A stretch of 64,000 nucleotides of DNA, taken from Synechocystis sp. PCC 6714 (lineage in GTDB: Bacteria; Cyanobacteriota; Cyanobacteriia; Cyanobacteriales; Microcystaceae). The stretch covers positions 868,001-932,000 of the forward strand of contig NZ_CP007542.1 in assembly GCF_000478825.2 (NCBI RefSeq). Reading direction: 5' to 3'. The notes beneath the pieces were generated by a model. That model saw only the letters and a list, made by a program, of their open reading frames with translations, did no database searches and had not been told where the DNA came from. How positions within the stretch are numbered: position 1 is the stretch's first letter; every line of letters begins with the position of its first letter. The position numbers were made by a program, and so were the translations under genes. Of the stretch, positions 1 through 7,649 are shown piece by piece.

Positions 1-103
1 GTTCCGGGGTAAACCCCAGTTGGCAACTTTTCCTAGTTTGGAAGAAGATCCTTTGGTACAGGAAGAGCGCAAACAGTTTGAAGGAGAGCCAAAGGAGCCG
101 TAG
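1..103 (+). CDS. 3' end of a truncated gene, possibly urtC
   Basis: Only the last 33 codons are inside the window, read in the frame beginning at base 2 and ending with TAG at 101-103. The peptide tail is hydrophilic and acidic and includes the stretch TFPSLEEDPLVQEE. Cytoplasmic tails of this kind occur at the C-terminus of urea-type branched-chain permeases (UrtC) in cyanobacteria, and I recall urea-transport permease genes upstream of the sugar permease in Synechocystis. That identification is from memory and weak. The coding frame itself looks real. No membrane segment or catalytic motif is visible in the retained part. Confidence 0.4.
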   Translation, partial: FRGKPQLATFPSLEEDPLVQEERKQFEGEPKEP

Positions 104-337
104 GCTTTTCGAGCTTGGGTAAACCTTAGAGCTTGTTTTAAAAGTTATGACCTTCCCCTAAATTTCCTTTCTAAAGCTCCGGCAAGTTTGGGGGACTATG
201 AAGATTTTTCCTCTGGAATTGGAGGGCCAGGGGGTCTTTTCCAGGCAACCATTGCAACCGTAATTTTTCCATCTAGGCAACGGGTCAAGCCATGGCAATG
301 GGTATGTTAACCTGGTCTAGTTTTATCCCGTTTTCCT

Positions 338-1234
338 ATGACCGCTTCTGGGTCCGATCGCCAATGGCCTAGGGGAGCCACCCCCTACCTGTTTTTGTTA
401 CCTGCTTTACTCCTGCTGGGAGTGACCGTTTTTTTGCCAGCATTACAGGCTTTTTCCCTCAGTTTTACCCAATATGAACTGGATTTGACCAAAGTACCAG
501 CTTGGGTGGGACTGGCTAATTTTGAGCGGCTCTGGCGGGATAAAGTTTTCTGGCTGACCTTTCGTCACACTTTGCTTTACCTGGTGGGGGTAGTACCCTT
601 ACTGATCATGTTGCCCCTGGGATTAGCCATTTTGGTCAACCAAAAACTGCGAGGCATCACCTGGTTCCGCATGGCCTATTACACCCCAGTGATTATCTCC
701 ATTGTGGTGGCGGGCATTGCCTGGAAAGCACTCTATGCCTCCAATGGTATCCTTAATCAAATACTATCCCTCGTGGGTTTTAGCAAGGGAATTCCCTGGC
801 TCACCAGCCCCAATTTAGCCCTCTGGAGTGTGATGGTGGTGACGGTGTGGAAAGGATTGGGGTATTACATGGTCATTTACCTGGCGGGACTCCAGGCTAT
901 TCCCCAGGAACTCTATGAAGCCGGGGCAATTGATGGAGCAGACGGTTGGCGAAAACATTGGGACATCACCATTCCTCTCATGCGGCCCTATTGTTTCTTA
1001 GTCGGGGTTTTATCTTCCATTTCTGCCCTTAAGGTTTTTGAAGAAGTCTATATCATGACCCAGGGCGGCCCCCTCAACGCTTCCAAAACTGTGGTTTACT
1101 ACGTTTACGAGCGGGCCTTTCAGGACTTGGAAATGAATTATGCTTCGGCGATCGGGCTGGCGTTATTTTTGGTCATTTTTATTTTTTCGGTGATTAATCT
1201 AAAACTTTCCGGTGGTAACCTGCCGGCCCGCTAA
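338..1234 (+). CDS. Sugar ABC transporter permease (MalF/UgpA type)
   Basis: This 298-residue inner-membrane protein has about six hydrophobic segments, the first at residues 16-38. It carries the ABC-permease EAA loop near residues 195-220 (YEAGAIDGADGWRKHWDITI). That loop contacts the ATPase and defines the binding-protein-dependent permease family. Length and topology fit MalF/UgpA-like sugar or glycerol-phosphate permeases, which normally work with a second permease, a solute-binding protein and an ATPase. None of these partners lies next to it here, so it is probably an orphan using a shared ATPase, as is common in cyanobacteria. The substrate cannot be read from sequence. Confidence 0.85.
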   Translation: MTASGSDRQWPRGATPYLFLLPALLLLGVTVFLPALQAFSLSFTQYELDLTKVPAWVGLANFERLWRDKVFWLTFRHTLLYLVGVVPLLIMLPLGLAILVNQKLRGITWFRMAYYTPVIISIVVAGIAWKALYASNGILNQILSLVGFSKGIPWLTSPNLALWSVMVVTVWKGLGYYMVIYLAGLQAIPQELYEAGAIDGADGWRKHWDITIPLMRPYCFLVGVLSSISALKVFEEVYIMTQGGPLNASKTVVYYVYERAFQDLEMNYASAIGLALFLVIFIFSVINLKLSGGNLPAR

Positions 1235-1305
1235 AGCTATTAGGAGACATAATTAATAATTGATTGACCCTGACTGAAAAAAATGGACACATCCAGGAGG
1301 ACATT

Positions 1306-1359
1306 ATGATGGAATTCCCCGATGTCGTAGTGGAAGAAAAGGAAGTGCAAAAAGCATGA
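1306..1359 (+). CDS. 17-codon ORF coupled to the DUF29 gene
   Basis: A very short reading frame starts at tandem ATG codons (1306 and 1309). A textbook AGGAGG ribosome-binding site lies at 1295-1300. The frame encodes an acidic peptide (MMEFPDVVVEEKEVQKA). Its TGA overlaps the ATG of the next gene as ATGA. The strong site in front of such a tiny frame suggests a translated leader that feeds ribosomes into the DUF29 gene. It could instead be the surviving end of a deleted upstream gene. I do not recognise the peptide. Confidence 0.35.
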   Translation: MMEFPDVVVEEKEVQKA

Positions 1360-1793
1360 CAACACTATATGAAACCGACTTCAACCTGTGGATAGAGCAG
1401 ACCGTCAACCAACTCAAAAGCGGTGACATCAAGCGCTTAGACTTGGACAACCTCATTGAAGAAATAGAATCCATGGGACGGAATAACAAAAGGGAAGTAC
1501 GAAGCCGGTTAATTATCCTCATGACTCACCTACTGAAATGGCAACACCAACCCGAAAAACAGAGCAATAGCTGGATCTACACCATCAAAGAGCAACGCTT
1601 ACAACTCAAGCTAATCCTGCAAGACAGCCCTAGCTTGAAGCCTTTTTTGCAACAGGTCCTAGATGATTGTTACCAAGATGCCCGAAAGGATGCAGCCCAG
1701 GAAACCAAATTAGCCCCCGACAACTTCCCCAAAGAATCCCCATACACCCAAACTCAGCTCCTAGACCCCGACTTTTTCCCCGAATCAGAATAA
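1356..1793 (+). CDS. DUF29 family protein
   Basis: This 145-residue soluble protein matches the DUF29 pattern. It has an N-terminal YETDFNLWIEQTVNQL, a central LIEEIESMGRNNKREVRSRL, then LMTHLLKWQHQPEKQSNSW, and a C-terminal stretch ending in a Pro/Asp/Glu-rich tail. DUF29 proteins are small helical proteins, very numerous in cyanobacteria and without an established biochemical role. The start is fixed by the ATGA overlap with a preceding 17-codon frame that owns a strong ribosome-binding site. No toxin-antitoxin partner is visible next to it. Confidence 0.85.
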   Translation: MTTLYETDFNLWIEQTVNQLKSGDIKRLDLDNLIEEIESMGRNNKREVRSRLIILMTHLLKWQHQPEKQSNSWIYTIKEQRLQLKLILQDSPSLKPFLQQVLDDCYQDARKDAAQETKLAPDNFPKESPYTQTQLLDPDFFPESE

Positions 1794-1996
1794 ATACAAA
1801 AAAGCTTTCTAAAACAATGACCTTGTCCTGAAAAACTGACACAAAAATTTCATATTGTCGTCACAGCCCTGCCATACCCGTCCCCTACATTAATAAATGT
1901 CAGCCCAAGCCGTTTTCCCAATTGCTCCTCACCGGGCTGACTTTTTTCCCCAGATTTGTTTTCAGCAATAGTTCAGCCAATAAGTGCCATCAAGCC

Positions 1997-3256
1997 ATGA
2001 AAGATATTTCCCTCCATCCCTCTAAACAAACCCCTTCTAAAATTTCCTTGGCCTATCTGGGGCTAGTCCTGGTGGGCATGGGCATTGGCGCTGGAGGGAC
2101 TTTCGTTTTAACCAATCCCCAATGGATCGATCGCCTGGCGGACAATACCGTTATCTCCCCCTTAGTAACAAGTCAGGGCCAGACCACTGAAACCCAAAGT
2201 GTAGCGGAGAATTTACAAAGTCGTTTAGCTCCTAGGGAACCTAGTAATTTTGTGGTGGACGTGGTGCAATCGACGGGGCCAGCGGTGGTACGCATCAACG
2301 CCCAGAAAACCATCAAAACCCAAGTGCCTGAAGGCCTTAACGACCCCTTTTTCCAACGATTTTTTGGTTCCCAAATGCCACCTATGCCCAATGAAAGGGT
2401 ACAACGGGGCGCTGGTTCCGGCTTCATTGTCAGTGATGACGGAAAAATTTTCACCAATGCCCACGTGGTGGATGGAGCTGATGAGGTGACCGTAACCCTT
2501 AAGGACGGTCGTTCTTTCCCCGGTCGGGTGATGGGTTCTGATCCTTCTACGGATGTGGCGGTGGTCAAAATCGAAGCGGATGATTTACCCACAGTGGCCC
2601 TGGGGAACTCCGATCGCCTGCAGGTGGGGGAATGGGCGATAGCCATTGGCAACCCATTGGGCTTGGACAATACAGTAACCACAGGTATTTTGAGTGCCAC
2701 TGGCCGGCGTAGTGCCGAAATTGGTGTGCCCGATAAACGGGTGGAATTTATCCAAACCGATGCGGCCATTAACCCCGGTAACTCCGGCGGCCCTCTCCTC
2801 AATGCCGACGGCCAAGTGATTGGCATGAACACGGCCATCATTCAAAATGCCCAGGGCATTGGTTTCGCCATTCCCATTAACAAAGCCCAAGAAATTGCTG
2901 AACAGTTAATTGCCACCGGCAAAGTGGAACACGCCTACCTCGGCATTCAAATGGTGACCATGACCCCGGAACTACAAAATCAGATTCGTCAGGAAACCGG
3001 CATGGATGTGCCTGTGGATAAAGGGGTGGTGATTATGCAGGTAATGCCCAATTCCCCAGCGGCGGCCGCTAACCTCCAACAGGGAGACGTACTCCAATCA
3101 CTCCAAGGCCAAGCAGTGGAAAATTCAGAACAGGTGCAATCCCTAGTGGCTAAACTGGCGGTGGGCGATCAAGTAGAACTAGGCGTTCTCCGCAACGGCC
3201 AACGGCAAAATTTGACCGTCACCATTGGTGCTCTGCCCAGCGCCCCTCCCCAATAA
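1997..3256 (+). CDS. htrA: HtrA/Deg family periplasmic serine protease
   Basis: Serine endoprotease of the DegP/HhoA/HtrA family, acting in protein quality control in the periplasm or at the thylakoid lumen face. Counting from the ATG at 1997 there is a membrane anchor at about residues 16-38. A trypsin-like domain follows with the catalytic triad His156 (TNAHVVDG), Asp186 (STDVAVVK) and Ser263 (NPGNSGGP). One PDZ domain covers roughly residues 315-410. The frame stays open upstream to a TTG at 1922, giving 444 residues. I prefer ATG 1997 because it places the anchor near the N-terminus. All catalytic residues are intact. Synechocystis strains usually have three Deg paralogues, and this one resembles HtrA. 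Confidence 0.92.
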   Translation: MKDISLHPSKQTPSKISLAYLGLVLVGMGIGAGGTFVLTNPQWIDRLADNTVISPLVTSQGQTTETQSVAENLQSRLAPREPSNFVVDVVQSTGPAVVRINAQKTIKTQVPEGLNDPFFQRFFGSQMPPMPNERVQRGAGSGFIVSDDGKIFTNAHVVDGADEVTVTLKDGRSFPGRVMGSDPSTDVAVVKIEADDLPTVALGNSDRLQVGEWAIAIGNPLGLDNTVTTGILSATGRRSAEIGVPDKRVEFIQTDAAINPGNSGGPLLNADGQVIGMNTAIIQNAQGIGFAIPINKAQEIAEQLIATGKVEHAYLGIQMVTMTPELQNQIRQETGMDVPVDKGVVIMQVMPNSPAAAANLQQGDVLQSLQGQAVENSEQVQSLVAKLAVGDQVELGVLRNGQRQNLTVTIGALPSAPPQ

Positions 3257-3397
3257 ACACCCATTGCTAGGACAAACGGGGGCTTTTCTTCTACACTCTT
3301 AGGATGTTGGAGGCAAAGCCCCTTTAGTTTTGCGCTTGTTTTCATCCTTAACAAAACCCTTAATAAATCCGTCAATCCCTAACAATTAATTAGAATT

Positions 3398-3751
3398 ATG
3401 GTTTGGACCAAAGCCCTCGCCCAAAGTGATCTCCCCCCCGGTAGTCGTCAGGTGGTTAAACTGAACCAACAGGCGATTTTGTTGCTCAATGAGGGGGGCA
3501 CGATCCACGCCGTCAGTAACCAGTGTCCCCACCTCAAGTTACCGATGAAAAGTGGCAAGATTAAGGATGGAGCCATTGTTTGTCCCTTTCACCGTAGTGC
3601 TTTTGACCTTTGTTCTGGGGCAGTCAAAGAATGGAGTCCTTTTCCGCCAGTGGTGGGTAGCTTAATGGGCAAAATGTCCGCGGAAAAATCCTTGCCCGTG
3701 TTCCCTGTGCGGGTGGAAAATGGAGAAGTTCAGGTCGATCTGGGAGCTTAA
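3398..3751 (+). CDS. Rieske [2Fe-2S] ferredoxin-like protein
   Basis: This 117-residue soluble protein carries the Rieske cluster ligands in two motifs. Cys43 and His45 lie in NQCPHLKLPM, and Cys62 and His65 lie in VCPFHRSAFD. Spacing and length match the small Rieske ferredoxins associated with dioxygenases and NirD-like proteins, not the membrane-bound cytochrome complexes, since no transmembrane helix is present. It probably transfers electrons to an oxygenase encoded elsewhere, because no oxygenase subunit is adjacent. It stands alone between htrA and the DUF433 gene. Confidence 0.88.
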   Translation: MVWTKALAQSDLPPGSRQVVKLNQQAILLLNEGGTIHAVSNQCPHLKLPMKSGKIKDGAIVCPFHRSAFDLCSGAVKEWSPFPPVVGSLMGKMSAEKSLPVFPVRVENGEVQVDLGA

Positions 3752-3802
3752 GAGCAAAAGCTAGTGCTTATCCCCTGTTAAATCAGTAAAACGAAAACGA
3801 GT

Positions 3803-4129
3803 ATGACGTTAACAGTTGTGGCTGAAACTGCTCCTCTGCGGGAGAATGACGGCGTAATGTTGGTTGGCAACACCCGTGTCCCATTGGACACTGTAATTAC
3901 TGTGTTTAATCAGGGGATGACAGCGGAGGAGATTGTTTGTCGCTATCCTTCACTGAATCTGGCTGACGTTTATGGCACCATCTCCTTTTACCTGAACCAT
4001 CAAGAGGAGGTAGAAATTTACCTAGAAAAGCGCCGACGGCAATCGCAAGAGATTCGAGTAATGAATCAAACAAGATTTGACTCGAAGGTTTTGCGGGATC
4101 GATTGCTGGCTCGTAAAACAGACTATTAG
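3803..4129 (+). CDS. DUF433 family protein, likely antitoxin
   Basis: This 108-residue protein has the DUF433 core: a short beta segment (VMLVGNTRVPLDTVITVF), then a winged-helix-like part with EEIVCRYPSLNLADVYGTIS and SFYLNHQEEVEIYL. DUF433 proteins are predicted DNA-binding antitoxins commonly paired with DUF5615 PIN-like proteins. The gene ends two bases before the ATG of exactly such a partner (4132-4524), consistent with a two-gene operon. The partner is interrupted by a stop codon, so this may be an orphan antitoxin. The pair's toxicity is inferred from family context, not shown. Confidence 0.8.
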   Translation: MTLTVVAETAPLRENDGVMLVGNTRVPLDTVITVFNQGMTAEEIVCRYPSLNLADVYGTISFYLNHQEEVEIYLEKRRRQSQEIRVMNQTRFDSKVLRDRLLARKTDY

Positions 4130-4131
4130 AG

Positions 4132-4524
4132 ATGTTAAGGTTTCTTGCCGACGAAAACTTTGACAATACAATTCTGCGGGGTCTATTTCGCCGTAATGCA
4201 AGCCTTGATATTCTCCGGATACAGGATGTGGGACTTTCTGGCCAAGCGGATCCGGTTATTTTGGAGTAGGCAGCCCAGGAAGGTCGTATTTTACTAACCC
4301 ATGATGTCGCTACAATCACCAAATATGCCTATGAGCGAATCAGAAAGGATCAGCCCATGCCGGGGGTAATTGAAGTCAATACACTTGCTGTAATTGGTAG
4401 AGTTATTGATGATTTCTTTTGTTGGTGGAGTGTGGTCAAACTGGAGAGTTGGAAGGACAAATACTTTATCTTCCTTGGTGAGATCGCTCTGCCGAAAAAA
4501 ACGATCATGCCAAAACTCCAATGA
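4132..4524 (+). pseudogene. DUF5615 PIN-like protein, interrupted by TAG
   Basis: Read in one frame from ATG 4132 to TGA 4522-4524, the sequence gives a DUF5615-type PIN-like protein. The N-terminus is MLRFLADENFDNTILRGL, with the conserved acidic DEN motif. The later AAQEGRILLTHD motif carries the second acidic site. The frame is broken at codon 46 by TAG (4267-4269), exactly between the two acidic motifs. No frameshift is present and everything downstream still reads as the family. This points to a recent single-base loss of function. A sequencing error or readthrough cannot be excluded. The gene is paired with the DUF433 gene two bases upstream. Confidence 0.8.
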
Positions 4525-4581
4525 TTTACAGCAAACTTTAGGATTGTGAGCTAATTCATTTAACTAGGATTTGAATCAGTT

Positions 4582-5304
4582 TTGACCAATAATTCCCAAC
4601 CCCTACCCGTTGACCCCCAGGACAATGGCTTTCCCCCTGTAAATTTCCAAACCCATTTCCAGGGCAAGATGGAGATGTTTGCCTCTGGCCCGGAGGTGGA
4701 CGATTATCTACAAGCTCACCAGGGTTGGTTCCGCCGCTGTGCCCAGCCCATGGAAGCAGAACCTTTGGGAGAGCACGGTTATGTGTTGACCATTGGTAAG
4801 TTTGGCGCTTTGGGCTTTGATGTGGAGCCAAAAATTGCAGTGGTACTGGAGCCGCCCCAGGATGGCAACTATCTGATGCATACGGTTCCCTTTCCCAATG
4901 GCCCCCATCTGGGTTACGAGGTGGATTTTTTGTCCAATATGACCCTGCATCAGGTCAATGGCGATCGCCTGACGGAAAAGACGTTAAAACAATTTGAGCA
5001 GGCGGAAATTCCCTGGCCGGAAGTGATTACCCAGGTGGAATGGGATTTAAAAATGGCTGTGGCGGTGCAATTCCCTAGCTATATTTACAAACTGCCCATG
5101 AAGTTGATCCAATCCACCGGCGATCGCCTATTAACGGAAATAGTTCGCCAGGTGTCCCCCCGTTTAACCTACAAAGTGCAACAGGACTTCCACCAGGAAA
5201 GGGGTTTGCCTTTGCCGCCCAAAAGTGGTCGTTATTTCGAGCGGGTCAAACCCACCCAGGGGGAACTATCGGAACCAGAGACAGAAACGGAAGTCGAATT
5301 CTAA
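4582..5304 (+). CDS. DUF1997 family protein
   Basis: This 240-residue soluble protein is of the DUF1997 type, a family found in cyanobacteria and plant chloroplasts. Recognisable parts are the helix VDDYLQAHQGWFRRCAQPM, the beta-rich centre with FGALGFDVEPKIAVVLEP, and the YEVDFLSNMTLHQV stretch. The fold is thought to be a lipid- or polyketide-cyclase-like START/SRPBCC type, but no function is established. The frame opens with TTG at 4582. The first in-frame ATG is about 30 codons later, after sequence that still looks coding, so TTG is plausible. It stands alone between the broken DUF5615 gene and an HlyD-type gene. Confidence 0.75.
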   Translation: MTNNSQPLPVDPQDNGFPPVNFQTHFQGKMEMFASGPEVDDYLQAHQGWFRRCAQPMEAEPLGEHGYVLTIGKFGALGFDVEPKIAVVLEPPQDGNYLMHTVPFPNGPHLGYEVDFLSNMTLHQVNGDRLTEKTLKQFEQAEIPWPEVITQVEWDLKMAVAVQFPSYIYKLPMKLIQSTGDRLLTEIVRQVSPRLTYKVQQDFHQERGLPLPPKSGRYFERVKPTQGELSEPETETEVEF

Positions 5305-5377
5305 TCTGTCCGGACCAAAAGGTTTGGGGAATTAAGTAGATCACCTTTAAAAACAACAGACCAATTTTTTAGCGTCC

Positions 5378-6916
5378 ATGGCCATGCCCTTTGCCCAGTC
5401 AATGAAAAAACCCTTGCCTATTCTGCTCAGTTTATTGGGGCTAGGGATATTGGTGGTGGGAATTTTTGCCTACCGTTCGGCCTATGGCCCGCCCCGGCAG
5501 TCGGAATTGGACAAATACACCGTTATGGCGACGGAATCCCCCCTAGAGGTGGAAATTAAGGCCAGTGGCACGGTGCAACCCCAACAAACCGTCAATATCA
5601 GTCCCAAGGCCCCCGGTCGTTTGGTGCGGTTGTTTGTGGAACAGGGGGACATGGTGAAAAAAGGTGATCGCATTGCGGTGATGGAAAATCAGGAATTTTT
5701 TGCCGACGGGAAGCAGTCGGAAGCCCGTTTACAGGAGGCGATCGCCAGATACGAACAAGCTCGCATCAGCATTCCCGCCGAGATTGACCAACTGCGGGCC
5801 CAGGTCAACCAAGGTCGTACCCGCATTGCCCAGGCCCAATCCCAACTGGCCAGTGCCCAAGCCCGTTTAGAGCAGGCCCAATCCCGTATTCCCAGTAACA
5901 TTGACCAACTCCAAGCCCAGGTGGCTTCGGCCCAATCCCGTCTCAAGCTGGCGGAAAATCGCCGTAACCGTAATCAATCTTTACTCCAGGAAGGGGCCAT
6001 CACCCAGGATCAGTATGAAGAACTCTCCAACGAATTTTTAAATGCCCAAGCTAGTCTGTTTGAAGCCCAAAGTCGTTTGAACAATGCCAAAACCACCGCT
6101 TCCCCCGAAGTGGGACAGATTCAGCAAGAGATTAGTCAACTTCAAGGGGCGATCGCCGAAGCGGAACAGGGGGTAGCCGCCCAAATGTCCCAATTGCGGG
6201 AACGACAGGACACCGCTAAAACAGAATTAGCCACCCTCCAGGCGGCGGCCTCCCAAGCCGAAGCCCAACTACTACGGAGCAAAATCGCCTACGAAGATAC
6301 GTTTATCTTGGCCCCCTTTGACGGCATCATCACCCAAAAATTTGCCACCGTAGGAGCCTTTGTTACCCCCACCACCTCCGCCTCTAACACTGCCTCCGCC
6401 ACGTCCACGTCCATTGTGGCCCTGGCCCAGGGTTTGGAAGTGGTGGCCAGGGTGCCCGAAGTGGATATTTCTGCCCTCCGTCCAGGACAGATGGTGGATA
6501 TTGTAGCCGATGCTTTTCCCAATGAAACTTTTACTGGCCGAGTAATTCGGGTAGCCCCCGAAGCCATTGTGGAAAATAACGTCACGTCCTTTGAAGTAAC
6601 CATCGGCCTAGCCACTGGCCAAGAACAATTACGTTCCAAAATGAATGTGGATGTGGTTTTTAAGGGGGACAAGTTGACCAATGCTTTAACTGTGCCCACC
6701 GTGGCCATTGTGACTGTGGGGGGCAGAACCGGTGTGATGGTGCCTGATGGGGAGGATAAACCCCAGTTTAAACCGGTGACCATCGGCCTGGTATTAGACG
6801 ACAAAACCCAGATTCTGGGGGGATTAGAGCCTAGAGAACGGGTATTCATTGACTTACCGGAGGACAGTCAGGATACCCTCAGCCCACCGGAAAACTCAGG
6901 TGAATCCGGCAATTAA
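5378..6916 (+). CDS. HlyD/DevB-type membrane fusion protein
   Basis: This 512-residue periplasmic adaptor links an inner-membrane transporter to an outer-membrane channel. There is an N-terminal transmembrane anchor at about residues 11-32. A lipoyl-like half motif (GTVQPQQTVNISPKAPGR) follows. A long alpha-helical hairpin rich in Gln, Ala and Arg runs from about residue 110 to 305. Next come the second lipoyl half (ILAPFDGIITQKFATVGAFV) and beta-barrel domains. The heptad-like coiled coil is unusually long and repetitive. No ABC or RND partner is adjacent, so its transport substrate is unknown. A strong terminator follows directly. Confidence 0.88.
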   Translation: MAMPFAQSMKKPLPILLSLLGLGILVVGIFAYRSAYGPPRQSELDKYTVMATESPLEVEIKASGTVQPQQTVNISPKAPGRLVRLFVEQGDMVKKGDRIAVMENQEFFADGKQSEARLQEAIARYEQARISIPAEIDQLRAQVNQGRTRIAQAQSQLASAQARLEQAQSRIPSNIDQLQAQVASAQSRLKLAENRRNRNQSLLQEGAITQDQYEELSNEFLNAQASLFEAQSRLNNAKTTASPEVGQIQQEISQLQGAIAEAEQGVAAQMSQLRERQDTAKTELATLQAAASQAEAQLLRSKIAYEDTFILAPFDGIITQKFATVGAFVTPTTSASNTASATSTSIVALAQGLEVVARVPEVDISALRPGQMVDIVADAFPNETFTGRVIRVAPEAIVENNVTSFEVTIGLATGQEQLRSKMNVDVVFKGDKLTNALTVPTVAIVTVGGRTGVMVPDGEDKPQFKPVTIGLVLDDKTQILGGLEPRERVFIDLPEDSQDTLSPPENSGESGN

Positions 6917-6941
6917 CCAAGCCAAACAGTATCAAATACCA

Positions 6942-6968
6942 AGGGAGCCCTAAGCAGGCTCCTTTTTT
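6942..6968 (+). terminator. Intrinsic terminator after the HlyD-type gene
   Basis: A perfect stem GGAGCC (6944-6949) pairs with GGCTCC (6957-6962) across a seven-base loop. A run of six T residues (6963-6968) follows at once. It lies 25 bases after the stop codon of the membrane fusion gene and matches a Rho-independent terminator. Confidence 0.75.
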
Positions 6969-7130
6969 ATCGTGACCGATGACGGCAAAAATCTTTTTGT
7001 CAACTTTAGTTTACAAAAATTTACAAAGCTGTTACATTTATTTACATAAGGCAAAGGAAGTCTCCCCCAAGAGCAAGCCAATGCCCCCAGGAATGATTAG
7101 TTCTCTTTGTTGTTAGCAGGAATTATTGCC

Positions 7131-7328
7131 ATGTTTGCCCCCATCGTTATCTTGGTTCGTCAACAATTAGGCAAAGCTAAGTTCAATCAGATCCGCGGCA
7201 AGGCGATCGCCCTACACTGCCAGACCATCACCAACTTTTGTAACTGGGTGGGCATCGATGCCAAACAGCGCCAAAATTTAATCCGTTTGGCCAAATCCAA
7301 CGGCAAAACCCTGGGCCTACTAGCTTAG
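7131..7328 (+). CDS. pgr5: PGR5-like protein of cyclic electron flow
   Basis: This 65-residue protein closely matches PGR5, with MFAPIVILVRQQLGKAKFN at the start, RGKAIALHCQTITNFCNW in the middle and RQNLIRLAKSNGKTLG at the end. In plants PGR5 acts with PGRL1 in antimycin-sensitive cyclic electron flow around photosystem I. The cyanobacterial homologue is a small thylakoid-associated protein linked to ferredoxin-dependent plastoquinone reduction. I chose ATG 7131 because it gives the family's usual N-terminus and follows an AGGA at 7118-7121. An in-frame TTG at 7107 would add eight residues. The gene is single, after a terminator. Confidence 0.9.
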   Translation: MFAPIVILVRQQLGKAKFNQIRGKAIALHCQTITNFCNWVGIDAKQRQNLIRLAKSNGKTLGLLA

Positions 7329-7517
7329 TTTTTCCCCAGACTCGGTTAAATATAATTTTGTCTAGTCAGCCATCAGAATTTCATATTCGATTTCGCAACC
7401 TAACTTGAATTTGACTCTCAATCTCCCTCCGCATCGTATATCTGGGGGATTTATTTTTTGCAAGATCCATGTGAGTTGGGAGTTTTATTAGGTTAAAAAA
7501 TTTAGCAATGGGATTTA

Positions 7518-7608
7518 TAGTCGTTTCTAGTAAGACTGAGGCAGTCAAATTCATCGAAAAGCTTATCAATAAAGACCTAAGCAGTCTCGAAATTATTTGA
7601 AATGACTA
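7518..7608. mobile_element. 91-bp MITE-like element, copy 1
   Basis: A 91-base segment begins TAGTCGTTTCTAGTAAG and ends CTTTATT...TTTGAAATGACTA, so its termini form an imperfect inverted repeat (TAGTCRTTTC). TA lies directly outside both ends (7516-7517 and 7609-7610). A second copy in the opposite orientation is at 35345-35435, with exactly the same length and about 91% identity by eye (8 differences). TIRs plus TA flanks are typical of IS630/Tc1-mariner elements and their non-autonomous derivatives. It lies in the 321-base gap between pgr5 and the TPR gene, where I see no credible gene. Confidence 0.7.
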
Positions 7609-7649
7609 TATCAAGCTAATTTTTCATATTTGCAATTTTTAGACCCTAA

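Larger units (their letters stand above)
1265..1843. repeat. Imperfect direct repeats flanking the DUF29 unit
   Basis: A segment at about 1265-1291 (TGACCCTG...CTGAAAAA...GGACACA) recurs in the same orientation at about 1818-1843 (TGACCTTG...CTGAAAAAC...GACACA). Most positions match when two short gaps are allowed. The two copies bracket the tiny ORF and the DUF29 gene. They could mark a small mobile or duplicated cassette, or be chance in intergenic DNA. By-eye alignment only. Confidence 0.25.

Noticed and set aside
2173-2841. A 222-residue minus-strand frame opposite htrA
   Set aside because: It lies antisense to the trypsin domain of htrA, has no recognisable motif and reflects codon bias of the real gene.
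7381-7569. A 62-residue minus-strand frame between pgr5 and the TPR gene
   Set aside because: It runs into the 91-bp element, and no ribosome-binding site or homology is seen.
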